DNA from: Dama dama | Lineage: Eukaryota > Chordata > Mammalia > Artiodactyla > Cervidae | Assembly (NCBI RefSeq): GCF_033118175.1 | Contig: NW_026870889.1 | Coordinates: 2,480,001-2,544,000 of the forward strand | Length of the DNA stretch: 64,000 bases | Direction of reading: 5' to 3' | Part shown: one piece after another, positions 35,603 to 47,661 of the stretch | Numbering within the stretch: the stretch's first letter is position 1 | Layout of the letters: every line of letters starts with the position of its first letter | Made by a program: the position numbers and the translations under genes | The notes under the pieces: generated by a model | Databases searched by the model: none | Told to the model about the DNA's origin: nothing | Seen by the model: only the letters and a program-made list of their open reading frames with translations

Positions 35603-38600
35603 TTGGGCATCCAGCCCCTTGCTGGTCCCTTTCCTCTGACGAGGCCCTCTGAGATCCAGCACCTTGCAGTGTGGAGACAGCCCCTGCCAGCAACCTCCTC
35701 TCCAAGGAGGCCTCAACCGAGTCCTAGGCCTAGGGGAAAGGCACCAGCGGGGATGAGCCTGGGGAGGCGCCCGGCCATGTCTGGACCCAGTCCCCGCAGC
35801 CTGCCCCTTGGTGGGGCAGTACCCCCGGAGGCCAGGAAGGTCTGGGCAAGGCTGCCAGGGCAGGGACACTGCTGGGTCCTGCCCCTGGCCTGTGGGGCGT
35901 CTGAGCACAACCGGCACTCTCCCGCTGGAAGACCTCCCCGTCTGCCTCCAAAGGACGGTTTGCAAGCACTCCCACCCGCTGTTCCCGCCAGGCACGCACA
36001 ATGCTCCCAAGCCTGGGAGAAAAGCGCTTCGGGGTGGTGCTCTCCTCGGGCCCTTGCCCCTGAGCCTGGGGGCCAGGCAGGTGGAACACACTCCCAGACC
36101 AAGGGAGAACGACATGCACACGTCTGTTCCTGCCCCCTACACCGGCAGAAAGCTCGGGGGAGCCAGAGACTGCCAGGCTGCTGCTGGGCTGGCTGCCTGT
36201 GTGGGACGGGGCAGAGCTGACCTAGGGGCAAGTTGGGCCTCTTGCTCTCCCTGCTGCCCTGAGGCTGCTGGGTCAAAGAGGTCTTGGGCATCCAGCCCTG
36301 TGCTCGTGCCTTCCCTCTGACGAGGCCCTCTGAGCTCCAGCACCTTGCAGTGTGGAGACAGCCCCTGTCAGCAACCTCCTCTCCAAAGAGGCCTCAACTG
36401 AGGCCTACGCCCAGGGGAAAGGCACCAGCGGGGATGATCCTTGGGAGGCGCACGGACATGTCTGGACCCAGTCTCCGCAGCCTGCCCCTTGGTGGGGCAG
36501 TACCCCCGGAGGCCAGGAAGGTCTGGGCAAGTCTGGCCAGGGGCAGGGGCCCTGCTGGGTCCTGACCCTGGCCTGTGGGGCCTCTGAGCACAACCGGCCC
36601 ACTCCCACTGGAAGACCTCCTCGGCTGGCTCCAAAATCCTGTTTGCAAACACTCTCGCCCGCTGTTCACGTCAGGAATGCACAAAGCTCCCAGCCGGGGA
36701 GAAAAGTGCTTTGGTGTGGTGCTCTCTCCGGGCCCTTGCCCCTGAGCCTGGGGGCAAGGCAGGGGGAACACACTCCCAGGCCAAGGCAGAACCACATGCC
36801 CACGTCTGTTCCTGTCCCCTGCACCGGCAGAGAGCTTGGGGGAGCCAGAGTCTGTCAGGCAGCTGCTGGGTTGGCCGCCTGTGTGGGAAGGGGCAGAGCC
36901 GCCCTAGGGGCAAGTTGGGCCACTTGCTCTCCCTGCTGCCCTGAGGCTGCTGGGCCAAAGATGTCTTGGGCATCCAGCCCCTTACTGGTCCCTTCTCTCT
37001 GACGAGGCCCTCTGAGCTCCAGCACCTTGAAGTGTGGAGACAGCCCCTGCCAGCAACCTTCTCTCCAAGGAGGCCTCAACCGAGGCCTAGGCCCAGGGGA
37101 AAGGCACCAGCGGGGATTTGCCAGGGGAGGCGCCCGAGCATGTCTGGACCCAGTCCCCGCAGCCTGCCCCTTGGTGGGGCAGTACCCCCGGAGGCCAGGA
37201 AGGTCTGGGCAAGGCTGGCCAGGGGCAGGGGCCCTGCTGGGTCCTGCCCCTGGCCTGTGGGGCCTCTGAGCACAACCGGCCCTCTCCCACTGGAAGACCT
37301 CCCCGGCTGCCGCCAAAGGCCCGTTTGCAAGCGCTCCCGCCCACTGTTCCCAGCAGGCGTGCACAATGCTCCTAAGCCCGGGAGAAAAGCGCTTCGGGGT
37401 GGTGCTCTCTCCTGGCCCTTGCCCCTGAGCTTGGGGGCAAGGCAGGGTGTCCACACTCCCAGGCCAAGGCAGAACCACATGCACACGTCTGATCTGCCCC
37501 CTGCACCGGCAGAGAGCTCGGGGGAGCCAGAGTCTGTCAGGCAGCTGCTGGGCTGGCCGCCTGTGTGGGAAGTGGCAGAGCCGACCTAGGGGCAAGTTGG
37601 GCCTCTTGCTCTCCCTGCTGCCCTGAGGCTGCTGGGCCAAAGAGGTCTTGGGCATCCAGCCCCTTGCTGGTCCCTTCCCTCTGACGAGGCCCTCTGATCT
37701 CCAGCACCTTGCAGTGTGGAGACAGCCCCTGCCAGCAACGTCCTCTCCAAGGAGGCCTCAACCGAGGCCTAGGCCCAGGGGAAAGTCACCAGCGGGGATG
37801 AGCCTGGGGAGTCGCCCGGGCATGTCTGGACCCAGTCCCCGCAGCCTGCCCCTTGGTGGGCAGTACCCACGAAGGCCAGGAAGGTCTGGGCAAGGTTGGC
37901 CAGGGGCAGGGGCCCTGCTGGGTCCTGCCCCTGGCCTGTGGGGCCTCTGAGCACAACCGGCCCTCTCCCACTGGAAGACCTCCCCGGCTGCCTCCAAAGG
38001 CCGGTTTGCAAGCGCTCCCGCCCACTGTTCCCATCAGGCGTGCACAATGCTCCTAAGCCTGGGAGAAAAGCGCTTCGGGGTGGTGCTCTCTCTGGGCCCT
38101 TGCCCCTGAGCTTGTGGGCAAGGCAGGGTGTCCACACTCCCAGGCCAAGGCAGAACCACATGCACACGTCTGATCTGCCCCCTGCACCGGCAGAGAGCTC
38201 GAGGCAGCCAGAGTCTGTCAGGCAGCTGCTGGGCTGGCCGCCTGTGTGGGAAGTGGCAGAGCCGACCTAGGGGCAAGTTTGGCCTCTTGTTCTCCCTGCT
38301 GCCCTGAGGCTGCTGGGCCAAAGAGGTCTTGGGCATCCAGCCCCTTGCTGGTCCCTTCCCTCTGACGAGGCCCTCTGAGCTCCAGCACCTTGCAGTGTGG
38401 AGACAGCCCCTGCCAGCAACCTCCTCTCCAAGGAGGCCTCAACCGAGGCCTAGGCCCAGGGGAAAGGCACCAGCGGGGATGAGCCTGGGGAGGCGCCCGG
38501 GCATGTCTGGACCCAGTCCCCGCAGCCTGCCCCTTGGTGGGGCAGTACCCCCGGAGGCCAGGAAGGTCTGGGAAAGGCTGGCCAGGGGCAGGGGACCTGC

Positions 38601-41056
38601 TGGGTCCTGCCCCTGGCCTGTGGGGCCTCTGAGCACAACCGGCCCTCTCCCGCTGGAAGACCTCCCCGGCTTCCTCCAAAGGCCAGTTTGCCAACACTCC
38701 TGCCCGCTGTTCCCGCCAGGCACGCACAATGCTCCCAAGCCCAGGAGAAAAGCGCTTCGGGGTGGTGCTCTCTCCGGGCCCTTGCCCCTGAGCCTGTGGG
38801 CAAGGCAGGGGGAACACACTCCCAGACCAAGGCAGAACCACATGCACACGTCTGTTCCTGTCCCCTGCACCGGCAGAGAGCTCGGGGGAGCCAGAGTCTC
38901 TCAGGCAGGTGCTGGTCTGGCCACCTGTGTGGGAAGGGGCAGAGCCGACCTAGGGGCAAGTTGGGCCTCTTGCTCTCCCTGCTGCCCTGAGCCTGCTGGG
39001 CCAAAGACGTCTTGGGCATCCAGCCCCTTACTGGTCCCTTCCCTCTGACGAGACCCTCTGAGCTCCAGCACCTTGCAGTGTGGAGACAGCACCTGCCAGC
39101 AATCTCCACTCCAAGGAGGCCTCAATCGAGGCCTAGGCCCAGGGAAAAGGCACCAGCGGGGTTGAGCCAGGGGAGGCGCCCGTGCATGTCTTTACCCTGT
39201 CCCCGCAGCCTGCCCCTTGGTGGGGCAGTACCCCCGGAGGCCAGGAATGTCTGGGCAAGGCTGCCAGGGGCAGGGACCCTGCTGGGTCCTGCCCCTGGCC
39301 TTTGGGGCCTCTGAGCACAACCGGAACTCTCCCGCTGGAAGACCTACCCGGCTGCCTCCAAAGGCCGGTTTGCAAGCGCTCCCGCCCGCTGTTCCCGCCA
39401 GGCACGCACAATGCTCCCAAGCCCGGGAGAAAAGCGCTTCGGGGTGTTCCTCTCTCCGGGCCCTTGCCCCTGAGCCTGGGGTCCAGGCAGTGGGTCCACA
39501 CTCCCAGACCAAGGCAGAACCACATGCACACGTCTGTTCCTGACCCCTGCACCGGCAGAGAGCTCGGGGGAGCCAGAGTCTGTCAGGCAGCTGCTGGGCT
39601 GGCTGCCTGTGTGGGAAGGGGGAGAGCCGACCTAGGGGCAAGTTGGGCCTCTTGCTCTCCCTGCTGCCCTGAGGCTGCTCGGCCCAAGAGGTCTTGGGCA
39701 TCCAGCCCCTTGCTGGTCCCTTTCCTCTGACGAGGCCGTCTGACCTCCAGCACCTTGCAGTGTGGAGACAGCCCCTGCCAGCAACCTCCTCTCCAAGGAG
39801 GCCTCAACCGAGGCCTAGGCCCAGGGGAAAGGCACCAGCGGGTATGAGCCTGGGGAGGCGCCCGGGCATGTCTGGACCCAGTCCCCGCAGCCTGCCCCTT
39901 GGTGGGGTAGTACCTCCGGAGGCCAGGAAGGTCTGGGCAAGGCTACCAGGGGCAGGGACACTGCTGGGTCCTGCCCCTGGCCTGTGGGGCGTCTGAGCAC
40001 AACCGGCACTCTCCCGCTGGAAGACCTCCCCGTCTGCCTCCAAAGGCCGGTTTGCAAGCACTCCCGCCTGCTGTTCCCGCCAGGCACGCACAATGCTCCC
40101 AAGCCCGGGAGAAAAGCGCTTCGGAGTGGTGCTCTCTCCGGGCCCTTGCCCCTGAGCCTGGGGGCCAGGCAGGGGGAACACACTCCCAGGCCAAGGCAGA
40201 ACGACATGCACACGTCTGTTCCTGCCCCCTACACCGGCAGAGAGCTCGGGGGAGCCAGAGACTGCCAGGCTGCTGCTGGGCTGGCTGCCTGTGTGGGTCG
40301 GGGCAGAGCCGACCTAGGGGCAAGTTGGGCCTCTTGCTCTCCCTGCTGCCCTGAGGCTGCTGGGTCAAAGAGGTCTTGGGCATCCAGCCCTTTGCTGGTC
40401 CCTTCCCTCTGACGAGGCCCTCTGAGCTCCAGCACCTTGCAGTGTGGAGACAGCCCCTGCCAGCAACCTCCTCTCCAAAGAGGCCTCAACCGAGGCCTAG
40501 GCCCAGGGGAAAGGCACCAGCGGGGATGATCCTGGGGAGGCGCACGGACATGTCTGGACCCAGCCCCGCAGCCTGCCCCTTGGTGGGGCAGTACCCCCGG
40601 AGGCCAGGAAAGTCTGAGCAAGGCTGGCCAGGGGCAGGGGACCTGCTGCGTCCTGCCCCTGGCCTGTGGGGTCTCTGAGCACAACCAGCCCTCTCCCACT
40701 GGAAGACCTCCCCGGCTGCCTCCAAAGGCCGGTTTGCAAGCGCTCCTGCCCACTGTTCCCAGAAGGCGTGCACAATGCTCCCAAGCCCGGGAGAAAAGCG
40801 CTTAAGGGTGGTGCTCTCTCCGGGCCCTTGCCCCTGAACCTGGGGGCAAGGCAGGGTGTCCACACCCCCAGGCCAAGGCAGAACCACATGCACACGTCTG
40901 ATCTGCCCCCTGCACCGGCAGAGAGCTCAGGGGAGCCAGAGTCTGTCAGGCAGCTGCTGGGCTGGCTGCCTGTGTGGGAAGGGGCAGAGCCGACCTAGGG
41001 GCAAGTTGGGCCTCTTGCTCTCCCTGCTCCGCTGAGGCTGCTGGGCCAAAGAGTTC
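35603..41056. repeat. Eight-unit higher-order repeat (~5,455 bp), copy 1
   Basis: Eight units from 35,603 to the anchor at 41,057. The first six recur in the same order in copy 2 at offsets of 5,454-5,456 bp. Shared variants are CTGCCAGGGCAGGG, CACGTCAGGAATGCACAAAG, CGGGGATTTGCCAGGGG, TGGGGAGTCGCCCGGGC, GCCTGTGGGCAAGGC and GGGGTTGAGCCAGG, one in each successive unit. Units 36,284 and 36,966 also match 83 and 765 at an offset of 36,201 bp, so part of another copy sits at the window start. Confidence 0.85.
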
Positions 41057-44000
41057 TTGGGCATCCAGCCCCTTGCTGGTCCCTTCCCTCTGACGAGGCC
41101 CTCTGACCTCCAGCACCTTGCAGTGTGGAGACAGCCCCTGCCAGCAACCTCCTCTCCAAGGAGGCCTCAACCGAGGCCTAGGCCCAGGGGAAAGGCACCA
41201 GCGGGGATGAGCCTGGGGAGGCGCCCGGCCATGTCTTGACCCAGTCCCCGCAGCCTGCCCCTTGGTGGGGCAGTACCCCCGGAGGCCAGGAAGGTCTGGG
41301 CAAGGCTGCCAGGGCAGGGACACTGCTGGGTCCTGCCCCTGGCCTGTGGGGCGTCTGAGCACAACCGGCACTCTCCCGCTGGAAGACCTCCCCGTCTGCC
41401 TCCAAAGGACGGTTTGCAAGCACTCCCACCCGCTGTTCCCGCCAGGCACGCACAATGCTCCCAAGCCTGGGAGAAAAGCGCTTCGGTGTGGTGCTCTCCT
41501 CGGGCCCTTGCCACTGAGCCTGGGGGCCAGGCAGGTGGAACACACTCCCAGACCAAGGGAGAACGACATGCATACGTCTGTTCCTGCCCCCTACACCGGC
41601 AGAGAGCTCGGGGGAGCCAGAGACTGCCAGGCTGCTGCTGGGCTGGCTGCCTGTGTGGGACGGGTCAGAGCCGACCTAGGGGCAAGTTGGGCCTCTTGCT
41701 CTCCCTGCTGCCTTGAGGCTGCTGGGTCAAAGAGGTCTTGGGCATCCAGCCCTGTGCTGGTGCCTTCCCTCTGACGAGGCCCTCTGAGCTCCAGCACCTT
41801 GCAGTGTGGAGACAGCCCCTCTCAGCAACCTCCTCTCCAAAGAGGCCTCAACTGAGGCCTACACCCAGGGGAAAGGCACCAGCGGGGATGATCCTGGGGA
41901 GGCGCACGGACAAGTCTGGACCCAGTCTCCGCAGCCTGCCCCTTGGTGGGGCAGTACCCCCGGAGGCCAGGAAGGTCTGGGCAAGTCTGGCCAGGGGCAG
42001 GGGCCCTGCTGGGTCCTGACCCTGGCCTGTGGGGCCTCTGAGCACAACCGGCCCACTCCCACTGGAAGACCTCCCCGGCTGGCTCCAAAGTCCTGTTTGC
42101 AAACACTCCCGCCCGCTGTTCACGTCAGGAATGCACAAAGCTGCCAAGCCGGGGAGAAAAGCGCTTCGGTGTGGTGCTCTCTCCGGGCCCTTGCCCCTGA
42201 GCCTGGGGGCAAGGCAGGGGGAACACACTCCCAGGCCAAGGCAGAAACACATGCCCACGTCTGTTCCTGTCCCCTGCACCGGCAGAGAGCTTGGGGGAGC
42301 CAGAGTATGTCAGGCAGCTGCTGGGTTGGCCGCCTGTGTGGGAAGGGGCAGAGCCGCCCTAGGAGCAAGTTGGGCCACTTGCTCTCCCTGTTGCCCTGAG
42401 GCTGCTGGGCCAAAGATGTCTTGGGCATCCAGCCCCTTACTGGTCCCTTCTCTCTGACGAGGCCCTCTGAGCTCCAGCACCTTGAAGTGTGGAGACAGCC
42501 CCTGCCAGCAACCTCCTCTCCAAGGAGGCCTCAACCGAGGCCTAGGCCCAGGGGAAAGGCACCAGCGGGGATTTGCCAGGGGAGGCGCCCGAGCATGTCT
42601 GGACCCAGTCCCCGCAGCCTGCCCCTTGGTGGGGCAGTACCCCCGGAGGCCAGGAAGGTCTGGGCAAGGCTGGCCAGGGGCAGGGGCCCTGCTGGGTCCT
42701 GCCCCTGGCCTGTGGGGCCTCTGAGCACAACCGGCCCTCTCCCACTGGAAGACCTCCCCGGCTGCCTCCAAAGGCCCGTTTGCAAGCGCTCCCGCCCACT
42801 GTTCCCAGCAGGCGTGCACAATGCTCCCAAGCCCGGGAGAAAAGCGCTTCGGGGTGGTGCTCTCTCCGGGCCCTTGCCCCTGAGCTTGGGGGCAAGGCAG
42901 GGTGTCCACACTCCCAGGCAAAGGCAGAACCACATGCACACGTCTGATCTGCCTCCTGCACCGGCAGAGAGCTCGGGGGAGCCAGAGTCTGTCAGGCAGC
43001 TGCTCGGCTGGCCGCCTGTGTGGGAAGTGGCAGAGCCGACCTAGGGGCAAGTTGGGCCTCTTGCTCTCCCTGCTGCCCTGAGGCTGCTGGGCCAAAGAGG
43101 TCTTGGGCATCCAGCCCCTTGCTGGTCCCTTCCCTCTGACGAGGCCCTCTGAGCTCCAGCACCTTGCAGTGTGGAGACAGCCCCTGCCAGCAATCTCCTC
43201 TCCAAGGAGGCCTCAACCGAGGCCTAGGCCCAGGGGAAAGGCACCAGCGGGGATGAGCCTGGGGAGTCGCCCGGGCATGTCTGGAACCAGTCCCCGCAGC
43301 CTGCCCCTTGGTGGGGCAGTACCCCCGGATGCCAGGAAGGTCTGGGAAAGGCTGGCCAGGGGTAGGGGACCTGCTGGGTCCTGCCCCTGGCCTGTGGGGC
43401 CTCTGAGCACAACCGGCCCTCTCCCACTGGAAGACCTCCCCGGCTGCCTCCAAAGGCCGGTTTGCAAGCACTCCCGCCCACTGTTCCCACCAAGCGCGCA
43501 CAATGCTCCCAAGCCCGGAGAAAAGCGCTTCGGGGTGGTGCTCTCTCCGGGCCCTTTCCCCTGAGCCTGGGGGCCAGGCAGGGGGTCCACTCTCCCAGGC
43601 CAAGGCAGAACCACATGCACACGTCTGTTCCTGCCCCCTGCACCGGCAGAGAGCTCGGGGGAGCCAGAGTCTGTCAGGCAGCTGCTGGGCTGGCCGCCTG
43701 TTTGGGAAGGGGCAGAGCCGACCTAGGGGCATGTTGGGCCTCTTGCTCTCCCTGCTGCCCTGAGGCTGCAGGGCCAAAGAGGTCTTGGGCATCCAGCCCC
43801 TTGCTGGTCCCTTCCCTCTGACGAGGCCCTCTGAGCTCCAGCACCTTGCAGTGTGGAGACAGCCCCTGCCAGCAACCTCCTCTCCAAGGAGGCCTCAACC
43901 GAGGCCTAGGCCCAGGGGAAAGGCACCAGCGGGGATGAGCCTGGGGAGGCGCCCGGGCATGTCTGGACCCAGTCCCTGCAGCCTGCCCCTTGGTGGGGCA

Positions 44001-45150
44001 GTACCCCCAGAACCCAGGAAGGTCTGGGCAAGGCTGGCCAGGGGCAGGGGCCCTCCTGTGTCCTGCCCCTGGCCTGTAGGGCCTCTGAGCACAACCGGCC
44101 CTCTCCCGCTGGAAGACCTCCCCGGCTGCCTCCAAAGGCCAGTTTGCCAACACTCCTGCCCGCTGTTCCCGCCAGGCACGCACAATGCTCCCAAGCCCAG
44201 GAGAAAAGCGCTTCGGGGTGGTGCTCTCTCCGGGCCCTTGCCCCTGAGCCTGTGGGCAAGGCAGGGGGAACACACTCCCAGACCAAGTCAGAACCACATG
44301 CACACGTCTGTTCCTGTCCCCTGCACCGGCAGAGAGCTCGGGGGAGCCAGAGTCTCTCAGGCAGGTGCTGGACTGGCCGCCTGTGTGGGAAGGGGCAGAG
44401 CCGACCTAGGGGCAAGGTGGGCCTCTTGCTCTCCCTGCTGCCCTGAGGCTGCTGGGCCAAAGACGTCTTGGTCATCCAGCCCCTTACTGGTCCCTTCCCT
44501 CTGACGAGGCCCTCTGAGCTCCAGCACCTTGCAGTGTGGAGTCAGCACCTGCCAGCAATCTCCTCTCCAAGGAGGCCTCAACCGAGGCCTAGGCCCAGGG
44601 AAAAGGCACCAGCGGGGTTGAGCCAGGGGAGGCGCCCGTGCATGTCTGGACCCTGTCCCCGCAGCCTGCCCCTTGGTGGGGCAGTACCCCCGGAGGCCAG
44701 GAAGGTCTGGGCAAGGCTGGCCAGGGGCAGGGGCCCTGCTGGGTCCTGCCCCTGGCCTGTGGGGCCTCTGAGCACAACCGGCCCTCTCCCACTGGAAGAC
44801 CTCCCCGGGTGCCTCCAAAGGCCGGTTTGCAAGCACTCCCGCCCGCTGTTCCCGCCAGGCGCGCACAATGCTCCCAAGCCCGGGAGAAAAGCGTTTCGGG
44901 GTAGTGCTCTCTCCGGGCCCTTGCCCCTGAGCCTGGGGTCCAGGCAGTGGGTCCACACTCCCAGACCAAAGCAGAACCACATGCACACGTCTGTACCTGA
45001 CCCCTGCACCGGCAGAGAGCTCGGAGGAGCCAGAGTCTGTCAGGCAGCTGCTGGGTTGGCTGCCTGTGTGGGAAGGGGCAGAGCCGACCTAGGGGCAAGT
45101 TGGGCCTCTTCCTCTCCCTGCTGCCCTGAGGCTGCTGGGCCAAAGAGGTC
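41057..45150. repeat. Eight-unit higher-order repeat, copy 2 (six units)
   Basis: Units at 41,057, 41,738, 42,421, 43,103, 43,785 and 44,468 match 35,603 through 39,012 in order. The next unit (45,151) contains block D, so the last two members of copy 1 (39,694 and 40,376) have no ordinary counterpart here. Confidence 0.85.
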
Positions 45151-45474
45151 TTGGGCATCCAGCCCCTTGCTGGTCCCTTCCCTCTGACGAGGCCCTCTGA
45201 GCTCCAGCACCTTGCAGTGTGGAGACAGCCCCTGCCAGCAACCTCCTCTCCAAGGAGGCCTCAACCGAGGCCTAGGACCAGGGGAAAGGCACCAGCGGGG
45301 ATGAGCCTGGGGAGGCGCCCGGGCATGTCTGGACCAGTCCCCGCAGCCTGCCCCTTGGTGGTGTAGTATCCCCGGAGGCCAGGAAGGTCTGGGCAAGGCT
45401 GCCAGGGGCAGGGACACTGCTGGGTCCTGCCCCTGGCCTGTGGGGCGTCTGAGCACAACCGGCACTCTCCCGGT

Positions 45475-47661
45475 GCAAGACCTCCCCGGCTGCCTCCAAA
45501 GGCCGGTTTGCAAGCACTCAATCCCGCTGTTCCTGCCAGCCGCGCACAATGCTCCCAAGCCCGGGAGAAAAGCGCTTCGGGGTGGTGCCCTCTCCCGGCC
45601 CTTGGAAGACCTCCCCGGCTGCCTCCAAAGGCTGGTTTTCAAGAACTCCCTCCCGCTGACCCGCCAGCCGCACACAATGCTCCCAAGCCCGGGAGAAAAG
45701 CATTTTGGGGTTTTGCTCTCTCCGGGCCCTTGGAAGACCTCCCCGGCTGCCTCGAAAGGCCGGTTTGCAAGCACTCACGTCCGCTGTTCCCGACAGCCGC
45801 GCACAATGCTCCCAATTCCGGGAGAAAAGTGCTTCGGGATGGTGCTCTGTCCGGGCCCTTGGAAGACCTCCCAAGCTGCCTCCAAAGGCCGGTTTGCAAG
45901 CACTCCCGCCCGCTGTTCCGGCCAGCCTCGCACAATGCTCCCAAGCCCGGGAGAAAAGCGCTTCGGGGTGGTGTTCTCTCCGAGCCAATGGAGGACCTCC
46001 CTGGCTGCCCCCAAAGGCCGGTTTGCAAGCACTCCCACTCGCTGTTCCCGCCAGCCACGCACAATCCTCCAAAACCCCGGAGAAAAGCGCTTCGGGGTGG
46101 TGTTCTCTCCGTGCCCATGGAAGACCTCCCGGGGTGCCCCCAAAGGCCGGTTTGGAAGCACTCCCACTCGCTGTTCCCGCCATCCGCGCAAATGTTCCAA
46201 GCCCGGGAGAAAAGCGCTTCTGGGTGGTGCTCTCTCCTGGCCCTTGGAAGACCTCCCCGGCTGCCTCCAAAGGCCGGTTTGCAAGCACTCCCGCCCGCTG
46301 TTCCCACCACCCCCGCACAATGCTCCCAAGCCCGGGAGAAAAGCATTTTGGGGTGGTGATCAGTCCGGTGCCCTTGGAAGACCTCCCCGGCTGCCTCCAA
46401 AGGACAGTTTGCAAGCACTCATGCCCGCTGTTCCTGCCAGCCGCGCACAATGCTCCCAAGACCGTGAGAAAAGCGCTTCGGGGTGGTGTTCTACTAGGGA
46501 CCAGGAGGACCTCCCTGGCTGCCCCCAAAGGCCGGTTTGCAAGCACTCCCACTCGCTGTTCCCGCCAGCCACACACAATGTTCCAAAACCCCGGAGAAAA
46601 GCGCTTCGAGGTGGTGCTCTCTCCGGGCCCTTGGAAGACCTCCCCGGCTGCCTCCAAAGGCCGGTTTGCAAGCACTCCTGCCTGCTGTTCCCGCCACCTG
46701 CGCACAATGCTCCCAAGCCCGGAAGAAAAGCATTTTGGGGTGGTGCTCTCTCCGGGCCCTTGGAAGACCTCCCGGGCTGCCTCCAAAGGCCGGTTTGCAA
46801 GCACTCATGTCCGCTGTTCCCGACAGCCGCGCACAATGCTCCCAAGCCCGGGAGAAAAGCATTTTGGGGTGGTGCTCACTCCGGGCCCTTGGAAGACCTC
46901 CCCGGCTGCCTCCAAAGGACAGTTTGCAAGAACTCATGCCCGCTGTTCCCGCCAGCCGCGCACAATGCTCCCAAGACCGGGAGAAATGCGCTTCGGGGTG
47001 GTGTTCTCTCCGTGCCCATGGAGGACCAGCCCAGCTGCCCCCAAAGGCCGGTTTGCAATCACTCCCACTCACTGTTCCCGCCAGCCACGCACATGCTCCA
47101 AAACACGGGAGAGAAGCGCTTTGGGGTGGTGCTCTCTCCCGGCCCTTGGAAGACTTCCCTGGCTGCCTCCAAAGGACGGTTTGCAAGAACTCCCTCCCGC
47201 TGTCCCGCCAGCCGCACACAATGCTCCCAATCACGGGAGAAAAGCGCTTCGGGGTCGTGCTCTCTCAGGGCCCTTTGAAGACTTCCACGGCTGCCTCCAA
47301 TGGGCGGTATGCAAGCACTCATGCCCGCTGTTCCCACCAGCCATGCACAATGCTCCCAAGCACGGGAGAAAAGCATTTTGGGGTGGTGCTCACTCCTTGC
47401 CCTTGGAAGACATCCGCGCCTGCCTCCAGGGCCGGTTTGCAAGCACTCCTGCCTGCTGTTCCCGCCACACGCGCACACTGCTCCCAAGCCCGGGAGAAAA
47501 GCGCATCGGGGTGGTGTTCTCTCCGGGCCCATGGAGGACCTCCCCGGCTGCCCCCAAAGGCCGGTTTGCAAGCATTCCCACTAGCTGTTCCCGCCAGCCA
47601 CGCAAATGCTCCCAAGCCCGGGAGAAAAGCATTTTGGGGTGGTGCTCTCTCCGGGCCCTTG
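45475..47661. repeat. Block D: ~17 tandem copies of the ~128.5 bp internal segment
   Basis: The unit anchored at 45,151 extends to the next anchor at 47,889 (2,738 bp), so 2,056 bp or 16 copies have been added. The entry point is slightly altered (CCCGGTGCAAGACC instead of CCCGCTGGAAGACC). The first copies (from about 45,500) follow the order seen in block A from about 16,890 and block B from about 25,700. The later copies (from about 46,358) follow block C, and the last ones (47,090-47,600) also resemble the tail of block B. Block D therefore joins the left-hand and right-hand versions of the expanded unit. Confidence 0.95.

Larger units (their letters stand above)
34695..45474. repeat. 682 bp unit array, segment 4 (anchors 34922-45151)
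   Basis: Anchors lie at 34,922 (variant TTGGACATCC), 35,603, 36,284, 36,966, 37,648, 38,329, 39,012, 39,694, 40,376, 41,057, 41,738, 42,421, 43,103, 43,785, 44,468 and 45,151. Class S units are 35,603, 39,694, 41,057 and 45,151; unit 39,012 is a mosaic of S and L. Units 36,284 and 41,738 share CACGTCAGGAATGCACAAAG, also present in the first unit of the window near 477. Units 36,966 and 42,421 share CGGGGATTTGCCAGGGG. Units 39,012 and 44,468 share GGGGTTGAGCCAGG. These pairs reveal an eight-unit higher-order repeat. Confidence 0.95.
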
